Origin: Asanoa hainanensis
GTDB lineage: Bacteria; Actinomycetota; Actinomycetes; Mycobacteriales; Micromonosporaceae
Reading direction: 5' to 3'
Length of the DNA: 64,000 nt
NCBI RefSeq assembly: GCF_900188485.1
Contig: NZ_FZPH01000009.1
Location: forward strand, 62,001-126,000
The notes under the pieces were generated by a model. The model worked only from the letters and a program-made list of their open reading frames with translations. It searched no databases and was not told where the DNA came from. The translations under genes were made by a program, and so were the position numbers. Below are positions 34,421 to 42,085 of the stretch, piece after piece; the first letter of the stretch is position 1, and each line of letters opens with the position of its first letter.

Positions 34421-35233
34421 TCACTTGATGCCGGTGTGTGCGATCCCGGCGATGATGTGGCGCTGCGCGACCAGGTAGACGACGGCGATCGGCAGGATCG
34501 AGAAGACCGAGCCGGCCATCACCACGTCCCAGTCGGTGGTGAACTGGCCCTGGAGGGTGGACAGGCCCAGCGGCAGCGTCATGAGCTCGGGGGAGCGGAT
34601 CACGACCAGGGGCCACAGGAACGAGTTCCAGCTGCCCATGAACGCGAAGACCGCGACGGTGGCCAATGCCGGCCGGATCAGCGGCAGCACGATGGTGGTG
34701 AAGATGCGCAGGTGGCCGGCGCCGTCGATGGTGGCCGCCTCGTCGAGGTCGCGGGGCAGCGACTCGACCGCCTGCCGCAGCAGGAAGACGCCGAACGCGG
34801 ACGCGATCGACGGCGCGAGCAAAGAGAGATAGGTGTCCTGCAGGTTGAGCGTCTTCATCTCGATGAACAGCGGCACGACCAGCACCTGCATCGGCACCAT
34901 CAGGGTGGCGAGGTAGAGGCCGAAGACGAGGCCCTTGCCGCGGAAGGCGAGCCGGGCGAACCCGTACGCCGCCATCGAACCGGTGACGAGCTGGAAGAGG
35001 GTGCTGGCGGCGGCGATCCAGAGCGAGTTGAGCGCGATGCGCCACATGGGCAGGGCATCGAGCAGCTCGCGGTACGCGGCCAGGGTCGGGTCCTTGACCA
35101 CGAGCGTGGGACCGCCGGCCAGGCTGCCGTTCGGGGTGATCGAGGTGATCACGGTCCACACGAACGGGACGAGCATGATTGCGGCGCCAAGAACGACCGC
35201 GGCCCAGCGCGACACCGTGCGGAGGCTAGGCAT
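34421..35233 (-). CDS. Sugar ABC transporter permease (MalG-like)
   Basis: A 270-residue permease with six helices and EAA loop DLDEAATIDGAGHLRIFTTIVLPLIRPA, ending VAQRHIIAGIAHTGIK. Its start overlaps the preceding permease by 8 nt. With the MalF-like partner it forms the channel of the alpha-glucoside importer; the ATPase must come from elsewhere (MsiK-like). Confidence 0.93.
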   Translation of the reverse strand: MPSLRTVSRWAAVVLGAAIMLVPFVWTVITSITPNGSLAGGPTLVVKDPTLAAYRELLDALPMWRIALNSLWIAAASTLFQLVTGSMAAYGFARLAFRGKGLVFGLYLATLMVPMQVLVVPLFIEMKTLNLQDTYLSLLAPSIASAFGVFLLRQAVESLPRDLDEAATIDGAGHLRIFTTIVLPLIRPALATVAVFAFMGSWNSFLWPLVVIRSPELMTLPLGLSTLQGQFTTDWDVVMAGSVFSILPIAVVYLVAQRHIIAGIAHTGIK

Positions 35234-36104
35234 AGTGCACCCACCGGCGCTGGCCGCGCACCTGGACCGCGGTGATGAGCAGGATGACGGCGAACAGGAT
35301 CCAGGACAGCGCGCTCGCCTCGCCGGCCCGCCCGTACCTGAAGGTGAGGTCGTAGATCTGGCCGACGACGACCTGGCTGGAGCCGGACGGCCCGCCGCCG
35401 GTCATCACGTAGACCTGGTCGAAGACCTGGAAGCCGTTGATGAGCGAGATGACGACGACGAAGAACGTCGACGGTGACAGCAGCGGCAGCGTGACGCGCC
35501 AGAAGCGTTGCCACGCACCGGCGCCGTCGGTGCGGGCGGCCTCCAGGACGTCCTGCGGGATCGCCTGCAGCCCCGCGAGCATGATCACCATGACGAAGCC
35601 GAGGTCCTTCCAGGCCGAGGCGAGGATGACGGCGGGCAGGGCCCAGGCGGGGTCGGTCCACCAGCCGGGCTGGGGCGCCCCGAGCGCGCCCAGCAGCGAG
35701 TTGACGAGCCCGCTCGACGGGTTGAGCAGCCACTTCCAGACGAGGGCGACGACCACCCAGCTCGTCACGACCGGCAGGAAGTACGCGGCGCGGAAGAAGG
35801 CGCGGCCGGGCATCCGCTGGTTGAGCAGCAGGGCCAGGCCGAGCCCGCCGGCGAACACCAGCGGCAGGTAGCCGGCGCAGTAGACCAGCGTGTGGGCGAA
35901 CACGTCGCGGGTCGCGGGGTCGCTCAGCAGGTGGGTGTAGTTGTCGACGCCCACCCACTGCATCGGCGAGATCAGGTTCCAGCGGTTCAGGCTGACCCAG
36001 GCCGAGGAGACCATGGGTACGGCGGTGAACAGCACGAGCGGGATCGCGCTGGGCAGCAGGAAGAACAGCACCCAGCCCCGGTTGCGCCAGCCGCGGCGGC
36101 TCAT
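35226..36104 (-). CDS. Sugar ABC transporter permease (MalF-like)
   Basis: A 292-residue permease. First helix [23 protein letters not shown] loop [28 protein letters not shown], then [21 protein letters not shown] as in most MalF/UgpA-type permeases. ATG 36104 overlaps the ROK stop (ATGA), tying transporter to regulator in one transcript. Confidence 0.93.
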   Translation of the reverse strand: MSRRGWRNRGWVLFFLLPSAIPLVLFTAVPMVSSAWVSLNRWNLISPMQWVGVDNYTHLLSDPATRDVFAHTLVYCAGYLPLVFAGGLGLALLLNQRMPGRAFFRAAYFLPVVTSWVVVALVWKWLLNPSSGLVNSLLGALGAPQPGWWTDPAWALPAVILASAWKDLGFVMVIMLAGLQAIPQDVLEAARTDGAGAWQRFWRVTLPLLSPSTFFVVVISLINGFQVFDQVYVMTGGGPSGSSQVVVGQIYDLTFRYGRAGEASALSWILFAVILLITAVQVRGQRRWVHYA

Positions 36105-37312
36105 CGCGCCGCCTCCGGGCCGGTCTGCAGCCGGGCCCGGACGAGCTCGCCCTGCGCGCCCGCGGCGGCGGCGTCGAACGGGGACGCCAGCACCAGCGAG
36201 GCGGCGCCGACGGCCCACTGGTCCTCGGTCCACGACTCGACCAGGCACCGGATGCCGCGCCGGGCCGGCATCAACTGCCGCCGGAACGCCTCCTCGAAGC
36301 CGGTCTCCCAGAACGCCCAGTCGCGGATGCCCTCGCCCATCAACACGACCAGCTCGGGGTCGACGGTGTGCACGACGCCGGCCAGCGTGCGCCCGAGCAG
36401 CCGGCCGGCGTCGTGGTAGACCTCCAGCGCCGCCGGCTGGCCGGCGCGGGCGGCCTTGGCGAGCGTGGCGATCGTGCCGCGCGGCCCGATGGCGCCGGCC
36501 CGGACGGCGGCGGCGACCAGCCCCGCCTCGCCGATGTAGGCCTCCAGGCAGCCGGTGTTGCCGCAGCCGCAGGCCGGCCCGTCGGCGGAGACCGGGATGT
36601 GCCCGATCTCGCCGGCGCCGCCGTGCGCGCCCCGGCTCACCGAGCCCTGGTGGACCATCCCGCAGCCGATGCCGAGCCCGATCGTGACCACCATGAAGTT
36701 CGCGTGCTCGCGCCCGTGGCCGTAGACCATCTGGGCCGCCGCGAGCGTGTTGACGTCGTTGTCGACGAGCACCGGCACCCCGAGCGCGTCGCGCAGGCGC
36801 CGCCCGACCGGCACCTGGCTCCAGCCGAGCGTCGGGGCGTCGACCATGCCGGACGCCTGGGCGTCGACCGCGCCGGGCAGCCCGACGCCGACGCCGAGCA
36901 GGTGGCCGTCGTGGGCGGTGACGACCTCGCGCAGGATGCCGCTGAGCGCCTCGAGGGCGGCCGGCCGCGCGGGATCGAACGGCTCGGAGCGGGCCGAGCG
37001 GACGGTGCCGTCGAGGTCGACGGTGACGACCGCGACGTGGTCGGCGGTGACCTTCGCGCCGATCGCGCCGCCCGCCGCGCGGACCAGGCCGAGCAGGGTC
37101 GCCGGGCGCCCGCCGTTGCTGGGCACCGAGCGCAGCTCGGTGACGAGCCGGCGCTGGAGCAGTTCCTTGGTGGTCTGCGTGACGGTGGCGGGGCTGACCC
37201 CGAGCACGCGGGCGATGTCGGCGCGGGACGAGGCGCCGCGGGTGCCCAGCACGCCGAGCACGGCGGCGCGGACGAGGTCGCCGCGTGGTGATGCCTGCCC
37301 GGACCGTGCCAT
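36101..37312 (-). CDS. ROK-family transcriptional regulator
   Basis: About 403 residues. A MarR-like winged helix ([42 protein letters not shown]) precedes the ROK sugar-kinase fold with [25 protein letters not shown] and the ROK zinc motif [28 protein letters not shown]. It is first in the alpha-glucan operon, so it is probably an autoregulated repressor that responds to imported sugar. ATG 37312 (after AAGGG) is preferred over TTG 37351, which would sit beside the operator. Confidence 0.9.
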   Translation of the reverse strand: MARSGQASPRGDLVRAAVLGVLGTRGASSRADIARVLGVSPATVTQTTKELLQRRLVTELRSVPSNGGRPATLLGLVRAAGGAIGAKVTADHVAVVTVDLDGTVRSARSEPFDPARPAALEALSGILREVVTAHDGHLLGVGVGLPGAVDAQASGMVDAPTLGWSQVPVGRRLRDALGVPVLVDNDVNTLAAAQMVYGHGREHANFMVVTIGLGIGCGMVHQGSVSRGAHGGAGEIGHIPVSADGPACGCGNTGCLEAYIGEAGLVAAAVRAGAIGPRGTIATLAKAARAGQPAALEVYHDAGRLLGRTLAGVVHTVDPELVVLMGEGIRDWAFWETGFEEAFRRQLMPARRGIRCLVESWTEDQWAVGAASLVLASPFDAAAAGAQGELVRARLQTGPEAAR

Positions 37313-37333
37313 GCCGCCCACCCTTCGTTTGGA

Positions 37334-37345
37334 CCTAAATTTAGG
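37334..37345. promoter_or_regulatory. ROK operator candidate CCTAAATTTAGG
   Basis: A perfect 12-bp A/T-rich palindrome in a region of very high GC, 22 bp upstream of the ROK start. A/T-rich palindromes are typical ROK (XylR/NagC) sites. It would autoregulate the operon 37312-29836. Confidence 0.6.
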
Positions 37346-37494
37346 GCGCAATCTAGAGCGGCGTGGATCACCCCGTCAAGGCCCGGTCCGGCAGTGCCTC
37401 GACCAAACGGGCATAAACCTGCGGAAACCACGAATTACGTGCGAAGCATCGCTTAACCTCCGAAACAACGGGCCGCGAAGTCTGAGGAGCCGCG

Positions 37495-38721
37495 ATGACC
37501 GACCAAGCCGTTCCGGCGGCGGAGCTCTACACCGACGAGTTCGCCGCCGACCCGTATCCCGCGTTCGCCAAGCTGCGCACGGACAGTCCAGTGTGTCCGG
37601 TCACCTCGCCGCGGTTCGACTCCTTCCTGATCACCAGGTTCGAGGACGCCAAGGCGGCGCTGAACGACCCGCGGCTGTCCAAGGACCTCTACGGTCCGGG
37701 CGACCACTACCTGCGCATCTTCGGGCCGAACTCGGCGGGCCTGAACAAGAACATGCTCAACTCGGACCCGCCGGAGCACAGCCGCCTGCGCCAGGTCACC
37801 GGGCGGGCGTTCGCGCCGCGCCGGATCGAGGCGCTGCGACCCAGGGTGGCCGAGATCGTCTCGGACCTGCTGGACCGGATCGAGCCGCAGGGCCGGGCCG
37901 ACCTGATGCGTGACTTCGCGATCCCGCTGCCGATGCTGGTGGTCTCCGAGCTGTTGGGCATCCCGCGCACCGACAACGACGAGGTGCTCGAGTGGACCCA
38001 GGTGATCCGCGAGTCAGGGTCGTCCGGCCGGCCGCCGGCGGAGGAGCGGGCGCGGGTGCAGGAGGCACAGGCCTGGCTGGCCGGTTATCTCAACGAGCTC
38101 GTGACGGCCAAGCGCGCCGAGCCGGGCGACGACATGGTCAGCATGCTGATCAGCGCCTGTGACGACGAGGGCGTGCTCTCCGAACGGGAGCTGGTCAGCA
38201 CCGCGTTCCTGCTGTTGTTCGCCGGGCACCAGACGACCGCGGACTTCATCGGCAACGCGATGGTCGCGCTGCTGACCAACCCCGAGCAGCTCGCGCTGTT
38301 GCGTAAGACGCCGGAGTTGCTGCCGCACGCGATCGAGGAGCTGCTGCGCTTCGACGGGCCGCTGCCGGTGGCCAGTCCCCGGATCGCGACCGAGGACCTC
38401 GAGTACCAGGGCGTGCATATACCCGCGGGTTCGATCGTCGGTGTGGTCATCAACTCCGCGAACCACGACTCCGCCCAGTTCGAGGACGGGGACCGCCTCG
38501 ACCTGACCCGCGATCGCGGACCGCACCTGGGCTTCGGCCACGGCGTGCACTACTGCCTCGGCGTCTCGCTGGCCCGCATGGAAGCGCAGATCGGCATCGG
38601 CGCGCTCCTGCGCCGGCTGCCCGGCCTGGCGCTCGCCGTGCCGCCCGACAAGCTGCGCCGGCTGCCGGCCGCGTCACCGTTCCGCGGCCTGCTGGAACTT
38701 CCTGTGCTGTTCAACGCCTGA
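37495..38721 (+). CDS. Cytochrome P450 (polyketide tailoring)
   Basis: A 408-residue bacterial class I P450, soluble. The I-helix oxygen motif is AGHQTT (243-248), the ExxR pair is at 282/285 and the heme-binding loop FGHGVHYCLG gives Cys354. Such CYPs hydroxylate or couple aromatic polyketides with electrons from ferredoxin; no ferredoxin gene is adjacent. It begins the plus-strand arm of the PKS locus, 33 nt before a TcmI-type cyclase gene, so a tailoring role on the polyketide is inferred from context. The gap 37346-37494 holds its promoter; TGAGGAG precedes the ATG. Confidence 0.93.
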   Translation: MTDQAVPAAELYTDEFAADPYPAFAKLRTDSPVCPVTSPRFDSFLITRFEDAKAALNDPRLSKDLYGPGDHYLRIFGPNSAGLNKNMLNSDPPEHSRLRQVTGRAFAPRRIEALRPRVAEIVSDLLDRIEPQGRADLMRDFAIPLPMLVVSELLGIPRTDNDEVLEWTQVIRESGSSGRPPAEERARVQEAQAWLAGYLNELVTAKRAEPGDDMVSMLISACDDEGVLSERELVSTAFLLLFAGHQTTADFIGNAMVALLTNPEQLALLRKTPELLPHAIEELLRFDGPLPVASPRIATEDLEYQGVHIPAGSIVGVVINSANHDSAQFEDGDRLDLTRDRGPHLGFGHGVHYCLGVSLARMEAQIGIGALLRRLPGLALAVPPDKLRRLPAASPFRGLLELPVLFNA

Positions 38722-38754
38722 CGTCCGTATGTCCAATCCTCGTGAGGAGCTGCC

Positions 38755-39423
38755 GTGGTATACCGCAACGTGATCGTCTGCCGCATCGTTCCGGGCAGTG
38801 AGCAGAAGGTGGCCGACGTGTTCGGCCACTACGACAAGGTGACCCGGCCGCAGGACGTCGGTGTGACCGGCCGCATCCTGCTGTCGCTGAAGGACCTCTA
38901 CATCCACGTCGTCGAGCGCGCCCAGGATCCCGCCGTCACCGGCAACAACCGCGGCCTGCCGGCGTTCAAGGAGATCGCCGAGCTCATCGCGCCGTACGTG
39001 ACCCCGTACCCGCGCAACTGGGAGAACCCGTCCCACTCGGTGGCCAAGGAGTTCTACAGCTGGACGGCCCCGGGGAAGACCGCCGCGGCCGGCGCCAACC
39101 CGATGCTGATCGTCCAGCGGATCAAGCCGGGCTCGGAGCCCGAGGTGGCCCGGATCTTCCGGGAGTCCGACGAGACGCCGCTGCCCACCCAGATGGGCGT
39201 CACGGGCCGGTGGCTCTACTCGATCGACGATGTGTACGTGCATGTGATGGAGCGCACGGACGAGGCGGTCGCCGAGGGCTTCGGCTCGAACCACCACGCA
39301 CCGGCCTTCACCAAGATCATCGAGGATCTGGCGCCGTACGTGGCGCCGTACGACCCGGAGACCTGGCGTGGCCCGCAGGACTCGATGGCCAAGCCGTTCT
39401 ACAGCTGGCAGGCCAGCGACTGA
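38755..39423 (+). CDS. Tandem-domain TcmI-family polyketide cyclase
   Basis: A 222-residue protein made of two TcmI-type cyclase domains, residues ~1-105 and ~115-222. Each starts with a ferredoxin-like strand (NVIVCRIVPGSEQKVADVF; MLIVQRIKPGSEPEVARIF), has DVGVTGR or MGVTGR, LYIHVVER or VYVHVMER and ends AKEFYSW or AKPFYSW. TcmI enzymes close late rings of linear aromatic polyketides. Single-domain proteins of about 105-110 residues are the rule (one occurs at 44692). GTG 38755 follows GAGGAG. Confidence 0.92.
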   Translation: MVYRNVIVCRIVPGSEQKVADVFGHYDKVTRPQDVGVTGRILLSLKDLYIHVVERAQDPAVTGNNRGLPAFKEIAELIAPYVTPYPRNWENPSHSVAKEFYSWTAPGKTAAAGANPMLIVQRIKPGSEPEVARIFRESDETPLPTQMGVTGRWLYSIDDVYVHVMERTDEAVAEGFGSNHHAPAFTKIIEDLAPYVAPYDPETWRGPQDSMAKPFYSWQASD

Positions 39424-39434
39424 TCGACAGCGTG

Positions 39435-39473
39435 GCGGCGGGGGTGCGGGCGGTGGGCCGGCACCCCCGCCGC
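39435..39473 (+). terminator. Very strong terminator after the cyclase gene
   Basis: GCGGCGGGGGTGC pairs without mismatch with GCACCCCCGCCGC (13 bp, 13-nt loop), 11 nt after the cyclase stop. There is no T-run. It should stop P450/cyclase transcription before the STAND genes. Confidence 0.75.
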
Positions 39474-39477
39474 GCGT

Positions 39478-39491
39478 TATAAATGGCCTGG
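39478..39491 (+). promoter_or_regulatory. Putative leaderless promoter (-10 box TATAAAT)
   Basis: TATAAAT at 39478-39484 lies right after the terminator and 6 nt before the GTG start at 39491. Actinobacterial leaderless genes typically have an extended -10 at just this distance. No Shine-Dalgarno is present before the GTG, which supports initiation on a leaderless mRNA. Confidence 0.55.
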
Positions 39492-42085
39492 TGACAGACG
39501 TTCGGGCTGGTGTGACCGGGGGCACGTCCGACCGGCTGATCCTGACACCGGACCAGCGGGTCCGGGTGTTCGTCAGCTCGACCCTCACGGAGCTGGCGGC
39601 GGAGCGGGAGGCGGTCCGGGCGGCCGTCGACCGGCTGCACCTGCTGACCGTGATGTTCGAGGCCGGCGCCCGCCCGCACGCCCCGCGGGACGTCTATCGG
39701 TCGTACCTGGCGCAGAGCCAGATCTTCGTCGGCATCTACGACGAGAGCTACGGCTGGATCGGGCCCGACTCGACGATCTCCGGGCTGGCCGACGAGTACC
39801 GCCTGGCCCGCGGCCTGCCCCGGCTGGTCTACGTCAAGGAACCGGCACCGGACCGCGACCCGCGGCTCGTCGACCTGCTGGCGGAGGTCGCCGCCGACCT
39901 CGACGTCGTGCGTCGCCGGTTCCGGTCGCCGGACGAGCTGCGTGGCCTGGTCGAGCGGGACCTCGCGGCGCTGCTCTCGCAGCGGTTCCACCAGACCCGG
40001 CAGGCCCGCGCCGGCGAGCCCGGTGAGGTCCTGCGCGTGCCGTCGGCCCGCACGCCCCTGGTCGGGCGCGAGCACGAGCTGGAGGTGCTGACCTCCCGGC
40101 TCACCCAGGACCGCGTGTCGCTGCTCACGCTCGTCGGTCCCGGCGGAGTGGGCAAGACCAGGCTGGCCACGGCGCTCGCCGAGCGGGTCGCGTGCGGTTA
40201 CCCGGACGGCGTGCGGTTCGTGGACCTCTCGACCGCGGCCGGCGTCGACGGCGTCGGCGAGGTGTTCGCCCGGGCGCTGCGGCTGCGCACGTCCGACAAC
40301 GTGGGCTCGTTCGACGACGTCGAGTCGTTCCTGCGCGCCAAGCGGATGCTGCTCGTCGTCGACAACTTCGAACACGTCGCCGGCGCCGCGCCCGGGCTGG
40401 CCGCCCTGCTGCGCGCGGCGCCCGGCGTGACCGCGTTGGTGACCAGCCGGGCCCCGCTGCGGCTGACCGACGAGCGGGTGTACCGCGTCCCACCCCTACG
40501 CTCGGCGCCGCAGTCGACCCGGACCGACCTGGCCACGATCACCCAGCGGTTCAGCGCCGTGCGCCTGTTCGTCGACCGGGCCCGCGCCGCTGACCGGCGG
40601 TTCAGGCTGACGGACGACAACGTCGAACCGGTGCTGGAGATCACGCGGCGGCTGGGCGGCGTGCCGCTGGCCATCGAGCTGGCCGCGGCGCGGGTGCCGC
40701 TGCTGCCGCCCGCGCAGATCGCCGCCCTGCTCGACGACCAGCTCAGCCTGCTGACCGGCGGCCAGCGCGACCTGCCGGCCCGCCAGCGCACGGTGCGCGA
40801 CACGCTGGCCTGGAGCTACCGGCTGCTGCCACCGGACGCGCGCCGGCTGTTCGCCCGCACCGGGGTGTTCACGGGCGGGTTCGACCTCGCCGCGGTCGAG
40901 GCCGTGTGCGCCGGCGAGTCGTTCGACGTCTTCACCGCGCTGGAGTCCCTTGTGGACGCCGCGCTGGTCGAGCCGGACGAGAACGACCGGTTCCGGATGG
41001 TCGACAGCGTCAGGCTGTACGCGTTGGAGCGGCTCGCAGCCGACGACGACGCGACCGCGGTCCGCGACCGGCACGCCGCCCACTTCGTGGACTTCGCCCT
41101 GCTGGCCGCGCCCCACCTGAACACCCCCGACTCGCCGGTCTGGCTGGACCGGCTCGACCGGGACCTCCCCAACCTCGGCGCGGCGACGGACTGGCTGCTC
41201 GAATCCGGCCGACCCGGCGAGGCGCTTCGCATCGGCTGGGCGATCTGGCCGCTGTGGTGGCAGCGCGGCTACATCGACGAGTCCAGGCGTTACATCAGTG
41301 GCATCCTCGACCAGGCCGCCCGGCTCTCGCCGAAGCTGCACGGCCGGGCGCTGGTGGCCTCCGGCGCGATGGCGCTCGTGTCGGGTCAGGACGAGCAGGC
41401 GCGCGGCGACTTCGAGCGGGCGCGGGTGCTGGCCCGGGAGGCCGACGACCCCGTCACCGAGGCCCGCGCGCTCGGCCCGCTCGGCTCTTTCGCGAGCCGC
41501 GACGGTGACCACGAACGGGCCGGCCAACTCCTGCGGGAGGCGTACGAGCTGGCGATCAACGGTGACCAGCAGTGGCTGATCAGCCTCTTCCACAGCCGGA
41601 TCGGCATGATCGCGTACCGCGAGGGCGATCCGGCGGCCGCTCGTCGCCACCTGGACGACGCGGTCCGGGTGTCGGCGCAGGGCGGCGACGAGCTCGGCAT
41701 GGTGGTCGCCCGCTACACCGCCGCCGTCGTGCGGTCGGCGGACGGCGACGGCGCGGGCGCGCACCACAGCCTCCTGGCCGGTCTGCGGCTGGCCGCGCGC
41801 AGCGGTGACCAGGCCAGCGTGGGGCTGTTCCTGGCCGCGTTCGCGGACCTGGCGGGCGCGGACGGCCGGCTGGACAGGGCCGTGCGGCTGGCCGCCGCCG
41901 CCGCGAGCTTCGAGACACCGTCGAGCAAGCTGTGGATGCGGGCCTACGTGCCGCCCTGGCCCGTCGCCGGGCCGGGCCTCGCGACGATCCGCGTGCGGCT
42001 CGGCGACGACGTCTTCGACCGCGGCTGGCGCGAGGGCGAGCGACTCGGGCTGCGCGGCGCCATCGACGAGGCGGCGCGAGAATGA
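39491..42085 (+). CDS. DUF4062-NB-ARC-TPR STAND ATPase (copy 2)
   Basis: An 864-residue paralogue of the protein at 21076. DUF4062 covers about residues 20-160 (QRVRVFVSSTLTELAAERE ... VMFEAGARPHAPRDVYRSYL ... FVGIYDESYGWIG). The ATPase has GPGGVGKTR, LLVVDNFEH, TSRAPLRL and GVPLAIELAAARV; the C-terminal half is TPR-like, ending near KLWMRAYVPPWP. No DNA-binding, membrane or enzyme domain is recognised. It sits inside the type II PKS locus, likely as a regulator or sensor. GTG 39491 is chosen from the leaderless -10 box. It is translationally coupled to copy 3 (ATGA overlap). Confidence 0.87.
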   Translation: MTDVRAGVTGGTSDRLILTPDQRVRVFVSSTLTELAAEREAVRAAVDRLHLLTVMFEAGARPHAPRDVYRSYLAQSQIFVGIYDESYGWIGPDSTISGLADEYRLARGLPRLVYVKEPAPDRDPRLVDLLAEVAADLDVVRRRFRSPDELRGLVERDLAALLSQRFHQTRQARAGEPGEVLRVPSARTPLVGREHELEVLTSRLTQDRVSLLTLVGPGGVGKTRLATALAERVACGYPDGVRFVDLSTAAGVDGVGEVFARALRLRTSDNVGSFDDVESFLRAKRMLLVVDNFEHVAGAAPGLAALLRAAPGVTALVTSRAPLRLTDERVYRVPPLRSAPQSTRTDLATITQRFSAVRLFVDRARAADRRFRLTDDNVEPVLEITRRLGGVPLAIELAAARVPLLPPAQIAALLDDQLSLLTGGQRDLPARQRTVRDTLAWSYRLLPPDARRLFARTGVFTGGFDLAAVEAVCAGESFDVFTALESLVDAALVEPDENDRFRMVDSVRLYALERLAADDDATAVRDRHAAHFVDFALLAAPHLNTPDSPVWLDRLDRDLPNLGAATDWLLESGRPGEALRIGWAIWPLWWQRGYIDESRRYISGILDQAARLSPKLHGRALVASGAMALVSGQDEQARGDFERARVLAREADDPVTEARALGPLGSFASRDGDHERAGQLLREAYELAINGDQQWLISLFHSRIGMIAYREGDPAAARRHLDDAVRVSAQGGDELGMVVARYTAAVVRSADGDGAGAHHSLLAGLRLAARSGDQASVGLFLAAFADLAGADGRLDRAVRLAAAAASFETPSSKLWMRAYVPPWPVAGPGLATIRVRLGDDVFDRGWREGERLGLRGAIDEAARE

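Noticed and set aside
39424-39490. Coding continuation joining the tandem cyclase to the STAND protein
   Set aside because: The cyclase ends at a clear TGA and the next stretch is a perfect hairpin; frames across it have no similarity to either protein.
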